In this document: piece by piece, positions 8,247 to 16,108 of the stretch
How positions within the stretch are numbered: position 1 is the first letter of the stretch
Layout of the letters: each line of letters begins with the position of its first letter
IMG/VR virus record: IMGVR_UViG_3300049491_000696
Location: 1 to 51,392 of that record
Length of the DNA: 51,392 bases
Reading direction: 5' to 3' (one strand)
DNA from: a virus
Notes under the pieces: model-generated
Database searches by the model: none
What the model saw: only the letters and a program-made list of their open reading frames with translations
Told to the model about the DNA's origin: nothing
Program-made: the position numbers and the translations under genes

Positions 8247-8566
8247 CCCCGGTGACCGACCAGACCCAGAACCCGGACCCGGCACCCGATCCCGCCCCGA
8301 AGCCGACCCGGAAGGGTCCGGAGCCGGTGGGGGAGACGTATGTGGTGGCGTGGCCGAAGATCTCCCTCCATGTCCCGCCCCCCCCGTCGGGGAAGGCGCC
8401 CACTCAGGTGACCCTCGGGACCGGCGTCAAGGTCGACATCGTCGACGAGCACGTCACCCTCCTGAAGGGCACCCCCGTGGTCGCAGCCACCGAACAGGAG
8501 CTCGTCGACCTGCGGCTCCTCGCGTCGGTCGGTGCGCTCGTCGCAGCCCCGGGCTCCGCCCCCTAG
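8243..8566 (+). CDS. Hypothetical head protein, Pro-rich N-terminus
   Basis: A 107-residue protein directly after the capsid gene, with its GTG overlapping the capsid stop. The first 30 residues are Pro/Asp/Lys-rich and probably disordered; the remainder (VTLGTGVKVDIVDEHVTLLKGTPVVAATEQELVDLRLL) has the look of a small adaptor or capsid-associated protein. I do not recognise the family. GTG 8252 is an alternative start. It is followed immediately by a strong structured element. Confidence 0.72.
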   Translation: MTPVTDQTQNPDPAPDPAPKPTRKGPEPVGETYVVAWPKISLHVPPPPSGKAPTQVTLGTGVKVDIVDEHVTLLKGTPVVAATEQELVDLRLLASVGALVAAPGSAP

Positions 8567-8569
8567 GAC

Positions 8570-8649
8570 GCCTCTCAGGTAGGGGGCCGCGTGGCCGATC
8601 CCAACCCCAAGCTTCGGCTTCGGCCCCGGGCGCCCCCCACCTGAGAGGC
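8570..8649 (+). terminator. Structured element, probable terminator or attenuator after the capsid genes
   Basis: A 17-bp inverted repeat with one mismatch (GCCTCTCAGGTAGGGGG at 8570-8586 against 8633-8649) encloses two small hairpins: GGCC-gcgt-GGCC (8585-8596, competing with the last two bases of the outer arm) and AAGC-ttcg-GCTT (8609-8620, a stable TTCG-type loop). There is no T-run. In high-GC hosts such stems often terminate or attenuate transcription. Its position after the capsid gene would keep downstream minor genes at a lower level. A multi-branched regulatory RNA is an alternative. Confidence 0.65.
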
Positions 8650-8695
8650 AACACCCCCCACGGTACGACCACACGCAGAGAAGGGCGGCGGACAG

Positions 8696-9031
8696 GTGAG
8701 CCAGACGGTGCCGCTCCTCGCCGTGGAACGACGGTGGGAATGCCCGAACTGTCACCTCACCGACGTCACTCGGGAACCCCGCCCACACTCCCGGTTCCAC
8801 GCCTGCCGCGGACTCAAGGGGTTGACCGCGCCGATGGTCCCCGCTGGGACCCGCTGCAAGGTCGAAGCCGTCACCCGCGGCGACCACGTCGGTGCAGAGC
8901 GGGTGCAGACCGACGGGGACGGCCGGCCTGTGCAGGCGGTTGTGACGACCCGGGACGACGGCGTCGACTGCGCTGTCCTCGCCCCCACTGCGGTGGCGAC
9001 CCGAGAGGAAGTGAGGTCGTACCGTGACTGA
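8696..9031 (+). CDS. Hypothetical zinc-ribbon-like structural-region protein
   Basis: This 111-residue protein begins ERRWECPNCHLTDVTREPRPHSRFHACRGLKGL, with two Cys in a CPNC knuckle and a later HAC pair that could complete a zinc site. I recognise it as a type common in actinophage head-tail regions, but with no assigned function. GTG 8696 follows GAGAAGGG. Expression may depend on reading through the upstream stem-loop. The end overlaps the next gene by 8 nt. Confidence 0.75.
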   Translation: MSQTVPLLAVERRWECPNCHLTDVTREPRPHSRFHACRGLKGLTAPMVPAGTRCKVEAVTRGDHVGAERVQTDGDGRPVQAVVTTRDDGVDCAVLAPTAVATREEVRSYRD

Positions 9032-9515
9032 CCAGGACTACGCCGCCCGCCTGGCGGGGATGTCTGCGCGCCGTGAGGAATCCCGCGCCAGTCAGGCCCG
9101 CCGCGACCTGGCGGCCCGCCTCTTCGAAGAGCACGGCGAAGTGAACGTCGACGTCTTGGACGCCGCGTTCACCGCCGAGTACCAGCCGCTCACCGTCGTC
9201 GAGTTGGCGGCTGACGCGACCGCGAAGGCCCGCAGCGGCGCCGTCCACGCCCGGGCGCAGTCGGCCGCCGCGGTCGCCGCGGTCGAGCGGGCACGGGAGA
9301 AAGCGGCCCGGTTCGCGCAGCACGCAGCGGACGCCGCCGAGCAGGTCACAGCCGCGTTGGCCGAAGCGGACGCCGCCGAAGCGGACGCTGCCAGCGCGGA
9401 ACGGCTCGCCGAGTACGCGATCACCCAGATGGGGGGATGGTCCCCACCGGCCACCCCGCCCACCGCGGTGTCGGTGGACGCGGAACCCGCGACCGGTACC
9501 GGAGAGGTGGCCTGA
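9024..9515 (+). CDS. Hypothetical Ala-rich coiled-coil protein
   Basis: A 163-residue protein. Residues 60-135 are almost entirely Ala, Glu, Arg and Gln in a heptad-like pattern (VAAVERAREKAARFAQHAADAAEQ), predicting a long coiled coil. The N-terminus is charged (RREESRASQARRDLAARLFEEHGE) and the C-terminus is a Pro-rich tail. It sits between head genes and decoration-like proteins, so a structural or fibre-assembly role is plausible, but I do not recognise the family. Confidence 0.75.
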   Translation: MTDQDYAARLAGMSARREESRASQARRDLAARLFEEHGEVNVDVLDAAFTAEYQPLTVVELAADATAKARSGAVHARAQSAAAVAAVERAREKAARFAQHAADAAEQVTAALAEADAAEADAASAERLAEYAITQMGGWSPPATPPTAVSVDAEPATGTGEVA

Positions 9516-9516
9516 C

Positions 9517-9999
9517 GTGGCCTGGTCCAACAGCAAGATCATGCGGCCGTTCCTCGCGGACGTCCTCGACAACACCGCTGCCCTCGACTTGGGCGCAGAC
9601 TCATGTAAGGCCGCCCTCTACAACAACACGATCACCCCAGACAACGACGTCACAGCCGCGCTGTCCGCGTACAACGCTGGGTCCTCGCAGTGGTTGACCG
9701 CGCAGGAGCAGTTCGAGGCCGGGCAGTGGGCGCAGGGTGGGGTCGCGCTGACCTCGCAGGTGTTGAACTCGGGGACTGCGGACACCGTGTACTGGGACGC
9801 CGCGGACACCGTGTCCGGGACCGGCGCCGACTTGGCGAACGTGTACGGGTGCCTCGTCTACGACGACACGATCACTACGCCGGTCGCAGATCAGGGGATC
9901 TCCTACCACTACTTCGGTGGGTCGAACTCGGTGGTGAATGGGACGTTCACGATCATCTGGGCTGCGCCGCCGTCTGCGATCCTGTCGTTCGCGCTCTGA
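9517..9999 (+). CDS. Minor structural protein, function unknown
   Basis: This 160-residue protein belongs to a type I recognise from actinophage structural regions: KAALYNNTITPDNDVTAALSAYNAG, AQGGVALTSQVL, and a C-terminal GCLVYDDTITTPVADQGISYHYFGG. It is aromatic, Gly/Thr-rich and probably a compact beta sandwich, possibly decorating the head. GTG 9517 follows the previous stop by one base. The family is familiar; the role is not established. Confidence 0.75.
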   Translation: MAWSNSKIMRPFLADVLDNTAALDLGADSCKAALYNNTITPDNDVTAALSAYNAGSSQWLTAQEQFEAGQWAQGGVALTSQVLNSGTADTVYWDAADTVSGTGADLANVYGCLVYDDTITTPVADQGISYHYFGGSNSVVNGTFTIIWAAPPSAILSFAL

Positions 10000-10018
10000 C
10001 CGGGGGGGCTGGTCATCC

Positions 10019-10717
10019 GTGGCGGTCGGGTTCCGCGCCGCGACGAACACGGGAGCAGCGGCGTCCGTCACGTCGCGGGCCGTCAACGTCCCTGCCGGGG
10101 TGGCGTCCGGGGACGTCGCAGTGTGTTTCCTCGGCCTGTGGGACAGCAGCGGCGCCGGTGGAACCCCGACGGTCACCCCGCCGTCCGGGTTCGCGCAGGC
10201 GTACACGTTCTCGTCGGGGGATGGGAAGGCGAAGAACTCGATCTGGTGGAAACGTCTGACGGGTGCGGACTCCGGGACCTATTCGTGGTCCCTGTCGATC
10301 GCGTGTTTCACGACGGTCGACTGTGTCGCGTTCACGGGGGTCGTGTCGTCGGGCGACCCGATCGGGTCGTTGACCACCAGCGCCGTCGGGACGTTCGGGT
10401 CGATCACCTCCCTGAACCTCACGCTCGCTGCGGGGGACGCGGCACTCTGGTGCGTGTACAACGACTCGTCTGGGGCTCACACCCCGGCGACGGGGTTCAC
10501 CGAGGTGTCGGACGTCGATTCGGCGTCCGCGGCGTACCTGCTGTCGGGGGCCGGCGGGTCGACGACGGCGTCGGGTGGGTCGATCGGGTCGTCGTCGCCG
10601 GCGGGTGCGGCGATGGTCGGGTTGGTCGCGGACGGCGCCGTAGCGGGGCATCCGACGATCCTCAGGTCGCATTCGGTGCCGGGGATGCCGGGCGCCGCGC
10701 TACTCGGGAGGCGGTGA
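10019..10717 (+). CDS. Fibre/decoration-like beta-sandwich protein
   Basis: This 232-residue protein reads as a jelly-roll sandwich: alternating AVGFRAATNTGAAASVTSRAV, SGDVAVCFLGLWDSSG, and WWKRLTGADSGTYSWSL. The same arrangement (membrane-free, Ser/Thr/Gly-rich strands) recurs in the N-terminal 240 residues of the large repeat protein at 12073. I chose GTG 10019, which removes an Arg-rich upstream extension that overlaps the previous gene. The product is probably a virion surface protein; no enzymatic motif is visible. Confidence 0.72.
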   Translation: MAVGFRAATNTGAAASVTSRAVNVPAGVASGDVAVCFLGLWDSSGAGGTPTVTPPSGFAQAYTFSSGDGKAKNSIWWKRLTGADSGTYSWSLSIACFTTVDCVAFTGVVSSGDPIGSLTTSAVGTFGSITSLNLTLAAGDAALWCVYNDSSGAHTPATGFTEVSDVDSASAAYLLSGAGGSTTASGGSIGSSSPAGAAMVGLVADGAVAGHPTILRSHSVPGMPGAALLGRR

Positions 10718-10720
10718 GGA

Positions 10721-11218
10721 GTGGCTGCGTCTGATGCGCATCCGTGGCCGATCAAGGGCGCGGCGTGCCGGATAACGGTCCCCATCCTCGACGCGGACGG
10801 CGACCTGGTGACTGGCGCGACCGGTCTGGACTCTGAGGTCTCCAAGGACGCCGGAACGTTCACGGACTGCACGAACGAGGCGACGGAGATCGCCACCAGC
10901 TCGGGCATGTACTACCTGGACTTGACGGCCGCGGAGATGTCGGCGGACACCGTCGCCGTGATCGTGAAGACGTCCACCAGCGGCGCGAAGACGACACCGG
11001 TCGTCCTGTACCCGGTGGGGATCGTGGAACCGTCGGGGGTCCCGTCGTGGCCGTCGAACGTGGAGGCCGCGCTCGGCTGGCTGCTCGCGTTGGCGCGGAA
11101 CAAGATGACCCAGACGGCGGCGGCGACGGTGCTGCGGAACGCGGCGGACTCCGCGAACGTGGGGTCCGCCGCGACCACCGATGACGGGACCACCCTGACG
11201 AGAGGCGGGTGGGCCTGA
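10721..11218 (+). CDS. Minor structural (fibre-associated) protein
   Basis: The protein has 165 residues. The N-terminal half (WPIKGAACRITVPILDADGDLVTG ... GMYYLDLTAAEMSADTVAVIVK) is an Ig-like/BppU-like strand pattern found in many phage fibre genes. The C-terminus (ARNKMTQTAAATVLRNAADS ... TTDDGTTLTRGGWA) is a conserved ending I recognise from such proteins. GTG 10721 follows GGTGAGGA. The ATG of the next gene overlaps its stop. A role in a surface fibre complex is inferred from the family. Confidence 0.75.
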   Translation: MAASDAHPWPIKGAACRITVPILDADGDLVTGATGLDSEVSKDAGTFTDCTNEATEIATSSGMYYLDLTAAEMSADTVAVIVKTSTSGAKTTPVVLYPVGIVEPSGVPSWPSNVEAALGWLLALARNKMTQTAAATVLRNAADSANVGSAATTDDGTTLTRGGWA

Positions 11219-12054
11219 TGCCTGGGTTCGTTTCGCGTGACGACCTGTTGAACGAACTCACCGTCAACGGCAAGAGTGACCTGTGGAACTTCTACAAGGT
11301 CGCGCCTGCTGCTGCGGAGGCGGCGGGGGTGTGGCAGTCGCTGTGGAAGGGTGTCGGGAGTCCGGGTGCGGGGTCTGACCCTGCGACGACGCCGGGTAGC
11401 GTGCATGACAGTGACCAGACGACGCAGGTCGCAGGATCGATGTGGTTCCCGGATCGGTCCACGGATCAGAAGCACGGCCTGTCGTTCGGTGCGGTCGCGA
11501 CGCAGAACTGCACCCTCATGCTGTACGACCGCCTCGCCGGTGTCTCGGGTATCTCGCTGGCCACCACTGGGTCGAAGACCGTGAACAGTGGTGCGTTGAC
11601 CCGCTATTCGGGGACCGCCGCGACGTTGAATGAGGCGTGGCTCGAGGTGACGACGGCGACGACGACGACTGCGCCGGTCGTGAACCTGAACGCCTACACC
11701 AGCGCGGACGGTACGACCGGGCAGGTCGGTGGGTCGGTGACGTTCCCCGCCGCCGCCACCGACCTGCATAGCCTGATCCAGTTGCCGACGGCCGCGGGGA
11801 AGCAGGGCATCCGCTCGGTTGAGGCCGGGTTGAACGTGGGGACCGCTGCCGCTGCCGGTGCCGTGAACCTGATCCTGATCCGGCCGCTCGCGCGTCTACC
11901 GTTGCTCGCAAACGTGTGGAACGAGGTCAGCCTGCTGGACGACATCGTGTCCCTGCCGCGGGTGTTCGACAACGCCACGTTGGGTCTGGCCCTGCTGGCG
12001 TCGGTGACGACCGCTGCGACCGTGTGGGGGTCCATCTCCTGCGCCTACGGGTAG
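11218..12054 (+). CDS. Structural protein, function unknown
   Basis: This 278-residue, Thr/Ala/Gly-rich protein follows a fibre-associated gene with ATGA coupling. The N-terminal FVSRDDLLNELTVNGKSDLWNFYKVAPAAAEAAGVWQSLW is compact and probably a helical domain; the rest alternates strand-like segments with hydrophobic patches (NLILIRPLARLPLLANVWNEVSLL). I recognise this type from actinophage structural regions without an assigned role. The GTG at 11209 is less likely than ATG 11218. Confidence 0.72.
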   Translation: MPGFVSRDDLLNELTVNGKSDLWNFYKVAPAAAEAAGVWQSLWKGVGSPGAGSDPATTPGSVHDSDQTTQVAGSMWFPDRSTDQKHGLSFGAVATQNCTLMLYDRLAGVSGISLATTGSKTVNSGALTRYSGTAATLNEAWLEVTTATTTTAPVVNLNAYTSADGTTGQVGGSVTFPAAATDLHSLIQLPTAAGKQGIRSVEAGLNVGTAAAAGAVNLILIRPLARLPLLANVWNEVSLLDDIVSLPRVFDNATLGLALLASVTTAATVWGSISCAYG

Positions 12055-12072
12055 ACCGGGAGGGGGTGAGGA

Positions 12073-14454
12073 GTGGCACGGCAGGGCCTGAAGGGGTGGC
12101 GTAGGGGCAGCCAGTCGTTGGCGCGCAGACGTGGCCTCCTCCCCGGGGCCGACTCCCTGAACCGCAGGTGGTCGACGCCGTCGGGCGTCGTGGCGTACCG
12201 GTCGGGCCCGACGCTCGCGGCGTGTGAGGACTCCGGGACGTGGACCACGTCGTCGCCGTCCGGGACCGTGTTCACCGTCCCCGTCCCGGTGCGGGACGGG
12301 GACTGGCTGGTCGTCGTCGGCGGCATCGAATCCGGGGACGCCGAACTGTCCACCCCCTCCGGTGGTGGCCTCACCTACCTGTCCCGGGTGAAACCGAACA
12401 CCACCAACTCGGGGAGTTTCTGCGACGCGTTCGTCTGGACGACGAAAGCCACCAGCACGGCGACGGTCAGTGTGGCGTCGACGCTCACGTCCAGCATCAA
12501 CCGGATGGCCGGCCTCGCGGTCCTCGTGTTCCGCGGCGCCGCCGGTATCGGTGGGGTGGCCGGGAACCAGGACTGCGGCCTCGACCCGACGTTGAGTGTG
12601 ACGGCGACGGTCCCGGGGTCGCTGCTGGTCGGCGCGTGGTTCGACTGGAACGCCGTGCCCATCGCCGGGCGGGCGTGGGGGACGGTCAACGGGGTCACCC
12701 CCCACAACGCCAACGGCTACGAGAAGTTGGCGTTCTCCTCCAACCCGGGCACCTTCAATTGGGCGGGGTTCCTCGGCTACTGGCCTGACGCCGGGCCTGC
12801 TGGGAGTAAGACGGTCGGGGAGAACACCAACCCGAACAACCAGCTGGCGAACGGTGTCGCCATCGAAGTGCTGGCCGTGGGCATCGGTCAGACCCGCGCC
12901 GCGTGGCTGCACGTCCAGTCCGGTGCCGGGCCCCTGCCGATCCCGTCGGCAGGGTTGGACGTCACGGACCGGGAGACCCTGGCCCGGGTGCCGCCGTGGC
13001 CGCTCGCAGCGGCAGGTTCGAACGCTGCCGCGCAGGCCGCTACTGGGGCTGCCGTTGCGGGGGCGGCGCGGGTGTCGGTGTCTGTGCAGGCGCAGTCCGC
13101 TGCGGGGGTTGGCTCCGCGGCTGCCGGTCAGGTGGGGGTTGCGGTGCGGCCCGCTGCCGCCAACGGTGCGGGCGCCGCGTCCGGTGCGCAGACAGGGGTT
13201 GCTCCCGCCGCGCAGGCCGCGGCCGCCGCGGGCACGGCGGGTGCGGCGACCGGTACGGGGTCGGGGAACACCGCCGTGAACGCCGGGACCGCTACCGCAG
13301 GAGCGGCTGCGTCCGGTCCTGCGGTAGCGGTCGGAGTGCATGCCGGGACAGCTGCGGTGACCGCTTCAGCCTCGGCCGGGCAGACCGCCGCCGCGGTAGC
13401 GGCAGCCGCTGCGACCGTTACCGGTTCCGCGTCCGGTCCTCAGGTGGGGGGTTCGCCCGCTCCCGCCACGGCCGCAGGGGTGGGCGCTGCTGCCGGGGCG
13501 TCAGTGTCGACGTCCGGTGGCACCAACGCTGCCGCGGGCACCGCGACCGGCTCTGGGACCGCGTCTGGCGGGCAGCCCGCGGTCTCGGTGAACGCCGCCG
13601 CCGCGGCCGCCGCCGGGTCGGGGGCAGTCCCGCGGGTGGGTGTCGCCGTCACAGCGGGTACGGCCACCGGGGTGGCATCGCCCGGCGCGCCGCAGCCCGC
13701 GGTCGCCGTCCAGCCAGGCACCACGTCCGGCACCGCGGCAGCGGCTGCCGCGTCGGTGTCGACGTCGGGTGGCTCCACCGTCAACGCCGCCGCCGCGACA
13801 GGGGCTGGGACCGCGGGCAGCGGTCAAGTGTCGGTAGGGGCTCAGGCCGCCGCCGTCTGGGCCGCCGGGGCCGCCGGGGTGGGCAGCGCTGGGGTCGGTG
13901 TGCCAGGCCAGGCGGGGGCCGCCGCGGGTGTGGCGTCCGGTCCCCGGATCGCCGTCGCGGTCCAGCCCGGGACTGCCGTCGGGGCGGGGTCTGCGGGTGC
14001 CGCGACCGCGTCCGGGTCCGGGGGGACCGTGGTGGCCGCGCAGACCGCCCCCGCCGTCGCGACGCCAGCCGTCCCGACGGTCGCCGTCGCCCCCACTGCG
14101 GGCGCCCCGGCAGCGGCTGCCGCAGCGGGCGCCGCGCGGGTCACCATCACCACACTCGCCGGGGTCGCAGCCACGACAGCCGCAGCCGCCGCAGCCACCG
14201 CCGGCGTCGGGCCCGCCGCGGGCACCGCAGGCGCGGCCGGAGCCGCTGGGCCGCCACGCCCGGGCATCGCCCCAACATCGACCGGGGCCGCCGCGACCGG
14301 GACGGCGTGGCCCGCCACCATCGGAGGCGTCGCCTACCCCGACACCGTGACCAGGATGACCATCTACCGTCGGACCCGCGTCACCCTCGTCGCAGACGTC
14401 GGGCGGACCGCGCCCATCGAACAGGCCCGCACCTGGGTCGACGCATGGACATGA
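12073..14454 (+). CDS. Large Ala/Gly/Val repeat protein with N-terminal sandwich
   Basis: A 793-residue protein. A basic N-terminus leads to a beta-sandwich region to about residue 270, similar in style to the gene at 10019. Residues about 315-740 are degenerate repeats built from Ala, Gly, Val, Thr and Ser, in which a GxAxG step alternates with a VxVxA strand. The C-terminus (YPDTVTRMTIYRRTRVTLVADVGR) is normal sequence and may be the attachment or trimerisation end. It has the architecture of a long fibre shaft. GTG 12073 follows GGTGAGGA. I infer a virion fibre, attached to head or tail. Confidence 0.78.
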   Translation: MARQGLKGWRRGSQSLARRRGLLPGADSLNRRWSTPSGVVAYRSGPTLAACEDSGTWTTSSPSGTVFTVPVPVRDGDWLVVVGGIESGDAELSTPSGGGLTYLSRVKPNTTNSGSFCDAFVWTTKATSTATVSVASTLTSSINRMAGLAVLVFRGAAGIGGVAGNQDCGLDPTLSVTATVPGSLLVGAWFDWNAVPIAGRAWGTVNGVTPHNANGYEKLAFSSNPGTFNWAGFLGYWPDAGPAGSKTVGENTNPNNQLANGVAIEVLAVGIGQTRAAWLHVQSGAGPLPIPSAGLDVTDRETLARVPPWPLAAAGSNAAAQAATGAAVAGAARVSVSVQAQSAAGVGSAAAGQVGVAVRPAAANGAGAASGAQTGVAPAAQAAAAAGTAGAATGTGSGNTAVNAGTATAGAAASGPAVAVGVHAGTAAVTASASAGQTAAAVAAAAATVTGSASGPQVGGSPAPATAAGVGAAAGASVSTSGGTNAAAGTATGSGTASGGQPAVSVNAAAAAAAGSGAVPRVGVAVTAGTATGVASPGAPQPAVAVQPGTTSGTAAAAAASVSTSGGSTVNAAAATGAGTAGSGQVSVGAQAAAVWAAGAAGVGSAGVGVPGQAGAAAGVASGPRIAVAVQPGTAVGAGSAGAATASGSGGTVVAAQTAPAVATPAVPTVAVAPTAGAPAAAAAAGAARVTITTLAGVAATTAAAAAATAGVGPAAGTAGAAGAAGPPRPGIAPTSTGAAATGTAWPATIGGVAYPDTVTRMTIYRRTRVTLVADVGRTAPIEQARTWVDAWT
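13020..14290 (+). repeat. Low-complexity Ala/Gly/Val repeat region in the fibre gene
   Basis: This coding stretch consists of degenerate repeats of roughly 14-20 codons with GCN, GGN and GTN codons dominating. VSTSGG appears twice as an internal marker (near 13505 and 13757) and VAVQPGT recurs three times. The repeats are diverged at nucleotide level, so they are old or under selection for sequence diversity, but recombination between units is still plausible. Confidence 0.7.
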
Positions 14455-14467
14455 GAAGGAGCAACCC

Positions 14468-15181
14468 GTGATCGTTGACGCCGGTGACACCGTCACCCTC
14501 CGCTGGGAGCACCGCGACCCCATCACCGGGGCCCCCGCGGACCCCGCGACCGCCACCGCGGTCCGCCGCGAGGTGGCCACCGCCACGGACACGACCCTCA
14601 CCGTCACGCACCCCGCGGTCGGGACATACCAAGCGGAGGCCGCGTTCCCCACATCCGGGGACTGGCTGATCATCTGGACGTCCACCGGACCCGCCGAGGT
14701 CGACGAGTACGCCGTGTACGCCCGCCCTGCCGGGCAGGCCGCGTCGTGGGCTCCGACCCTCCGGCGGGTCGCGTCGTTCATCCCCTCCCGGACCCGGGCC
14801 GTGGTCACAGACAACAACCCGGTGGGGACGTTCAACGACGACACGTGGCCCACTGGTGACATGGTCGACGAGCTGGTCGGGTCCGCGGTCGCCGTGGTGT
14901 CCGGGCGGGTCGGAACCCCCGTCGCCATCCCCGCGTACGGGCTCGCGCAGACCGCCGCCGCCCTGTGGACGGCGTGGATGGTCGAACTCGGCTACCCGGA
15001 ACGCGACGCCGACGTCCAGGCGTACTCGGAGCTGCGGAAGGAAGCCGAGAACCTGATCAAGCAGGCGACGGCCGTGAACATCGGCGCCGGTGGCGGCACC
15101 GATGTGATCCCGGACGTCGATGGCCGCCCGGACGTCCTGTCGATGTGGTCGTTCCCCGACCCCGTCCCCTTCACCCTGTGA
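14468..15181 (+). CDS. Head-tail connector (adaptor) with N-terminal Ig-like domain
   Basis: The protein has 237 residues. The N-terminal 90 (VDAGDTVTLRWEHRDPITG ... GDWLIIWTSTG) look like an Ig-type beta domain. The C-terminal half (LRRVASFIPSRTR ... FNDDTWPTGDMVDELVGSAVAVVSGRVG) is helical and matches the style of head-tail adaptor proteins that bind below the portal; the last 40 residues (SELRKEAENLIKQATAVN) fit too. GTG 14468 follows AAGGAG. The fusion of an Ig-like module with an adaptor is notable but not unique. Confidence 0.75.
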   Translation: MIVDAGDTVTLRWEHRDPITGAPADPATATAVRREVATATDTTLTVTHPAVGTYQAEAAFPTSGDWLIIWTSTGPAEVDEYAVYARPAGQAASWAPTLRRVASFIPSRTRAVVTDNNPVGTFNDDTWPTGDMVDELVGSAVAVVSGRVGTPVAIPAYGLAQTAAALWTAWMVELGYPERDADVQAYSELRKEAENLIKQATAVNIGAGGGTDVIPDVDGRPDVLSMWSFPDPVPFTL

Positions 15182-15198
15182 TCGGGGGACCCGCCCGC

Positions 15199-15250
15199 TA
15201 GTATCCGTTCCGTTCCGACCGTTCCCGGCCGGGACACCCCCGATACGGGA
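15199..15250 (+). promoter_or_regulatory. Candidate promoter for the secreted protein gene
   Basis: TAGTAT (15199-15204) lies in the context CGCTAGtATCCG, almost identical to CGCTAGaATCCG before the spike gene at 16055. The GGGGTTGGG element is missing here. A palindrome TCCCGGCCGGGA follows, then GGGAGAAG before the start codon. No -35 box is clear. Confidence 0.45.
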
Positions 15251-15256
15251 GAAGTG

Positions 15257-16033
15257 ATGATCCGCAAGACGATCACGGCGGCAGCATTGACCGGTCTGGC
15301 CCTGACCGGGCTGGGCGCCGCACCGGCGAACGCCGCGGTCGACGCCGACTGCACCACCGTCGGCACCAGCGTGCACCTCACCGGCCGGGACGTCCCCATC
15401 GACAGGGTCCGCGTCTTCGACCTCGCCACCGCCACCCTCACCGTGGACGTCCCCACCGCCTGCACCGACCCGTACACCGTGCAGGTCCCCCGCCTGGGCG
15501 TCGATCTGACCCTGGCCGGTGGCGACGCCACCCTCACCGCTGCCGTGTCCGACGGGCTGCTGTCCAACGTCGACGCGGGCGTACCGGTGCCGGGGGCGCT
15601 GACCTACCGGGAGGACGTCCTGGTCGACCCCGACGCGGGCGCGGTGGTCCCGTTCACGGTGACCCCGCTGCGCTATACCAGGTGGTCGGCCACCAGCGCG
15701 TACTTCGAGGCCGGGTTCCTCGCGGGCGACACCGTCAACGTCAAGGCGAAACTGTCGGTGGCCGACTGGGACGCCGACCGGATGGTCCCGTACAGCAACC
15801 GGATCACCCGCCTCGTGGTCCGTGACAGCGCCGCCCCGTGGCCCGCGATCGGTGCGGGCACCCTCGTGAAGGGGGACACCGACGGCCTCTCCCGGACGAC
15901 TCGGACCCTCGGCAGTGTGGACGACACGGCGACCGTCGTGAAGGTGCTCCGCTACACATACAGCGGCAACGCGGTCGCGGCTCCGTCCGCGGCGATCGGC
16001 GACGGAGTGAAGGTGCTCGCGGTCGACGAGTGA
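15257..16033 (+). CDS. Secreted protein with signal peptide, function unknown
   Basis: This 258-residue protein has a classic signal peptide: positive MIRK, a hydrophobic stretch to about residue 21, and an APANA/AVD cleavage site. The mature part is beta-rich with two early cysteines (DADC and TAC) and no recognised catalytic motif. A virion part would not normally need export, so it may act outside the infected or lysogenic cell. It has its own promoter-like sequence. I prefer ATG 15257 (5 nt from GGAG) to GTG 15254. It could be a lysogenic conversion factor or an exclusion factor; neither is shown. Confidence 0.82.
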   Translation: MIRKTITAAALTGLALTGLGAAPANAAVDADCTTVGTSVHLTGRDVPIDRVRVFDLATATLTVDVPTACTDPYTVQVPRLGVDLTLAGGDATLTAAVSDGLLSNVDAGVPVPGALTYREDVLVDPDAGAVVPFTVTPLRYTRWSATSAYFEAGFLAGDTVNVKAKLSVADWDADRMVPYSNRITRLVVRDSAAPWPAIGAGTLVKGDTDGLSRTTRTLGSVDDTATVVKVLRYTYSGNAVAAPSAAIGDGVKVLAVDE

Positions 16034-16054
16034 GACCAGGGCGGACCCCGCCGC

Positions 16055-16105
16055 TAGAATCCGTGGCGGGGTTGGGTCCAGTCGTCTCCTCCGACGTAAG
16101 GACCC
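16055..16105 (+). promoter_or_regulatory. G-rich-leader promoter with hairpin covering the RBS of the spike gene
   Basis: TAGAAT (16055-16060), 7 nt, GGGGTTGGG (16068-16076), then a stem GGGTCC/GGACCC (16074-16079 with 16100-16105) with an inner GTCG/CGAC pair. The Shine-Dalgarno AAGGA (16098-16102) falls partly in the stem, so translation of the GTG at 16109 could be controlled by the fold. Confidence 0.6.
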
Positions 16106-16108
16106 CGC

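Noticed and set aside
11896-13341. 481-residue minus-strand frame opposite the repeat gene
   Set aside because: Arg/Gly/His-rich shadow; no start signal; the plus-strand gene has clear RBS and domains.
12903-14471. Long plus-strand frame in another phase of the repeat gene
   Set aside because: Arg/Gly/Cys-rich sequence produced by reading GCN/GGN repeats out of frame.
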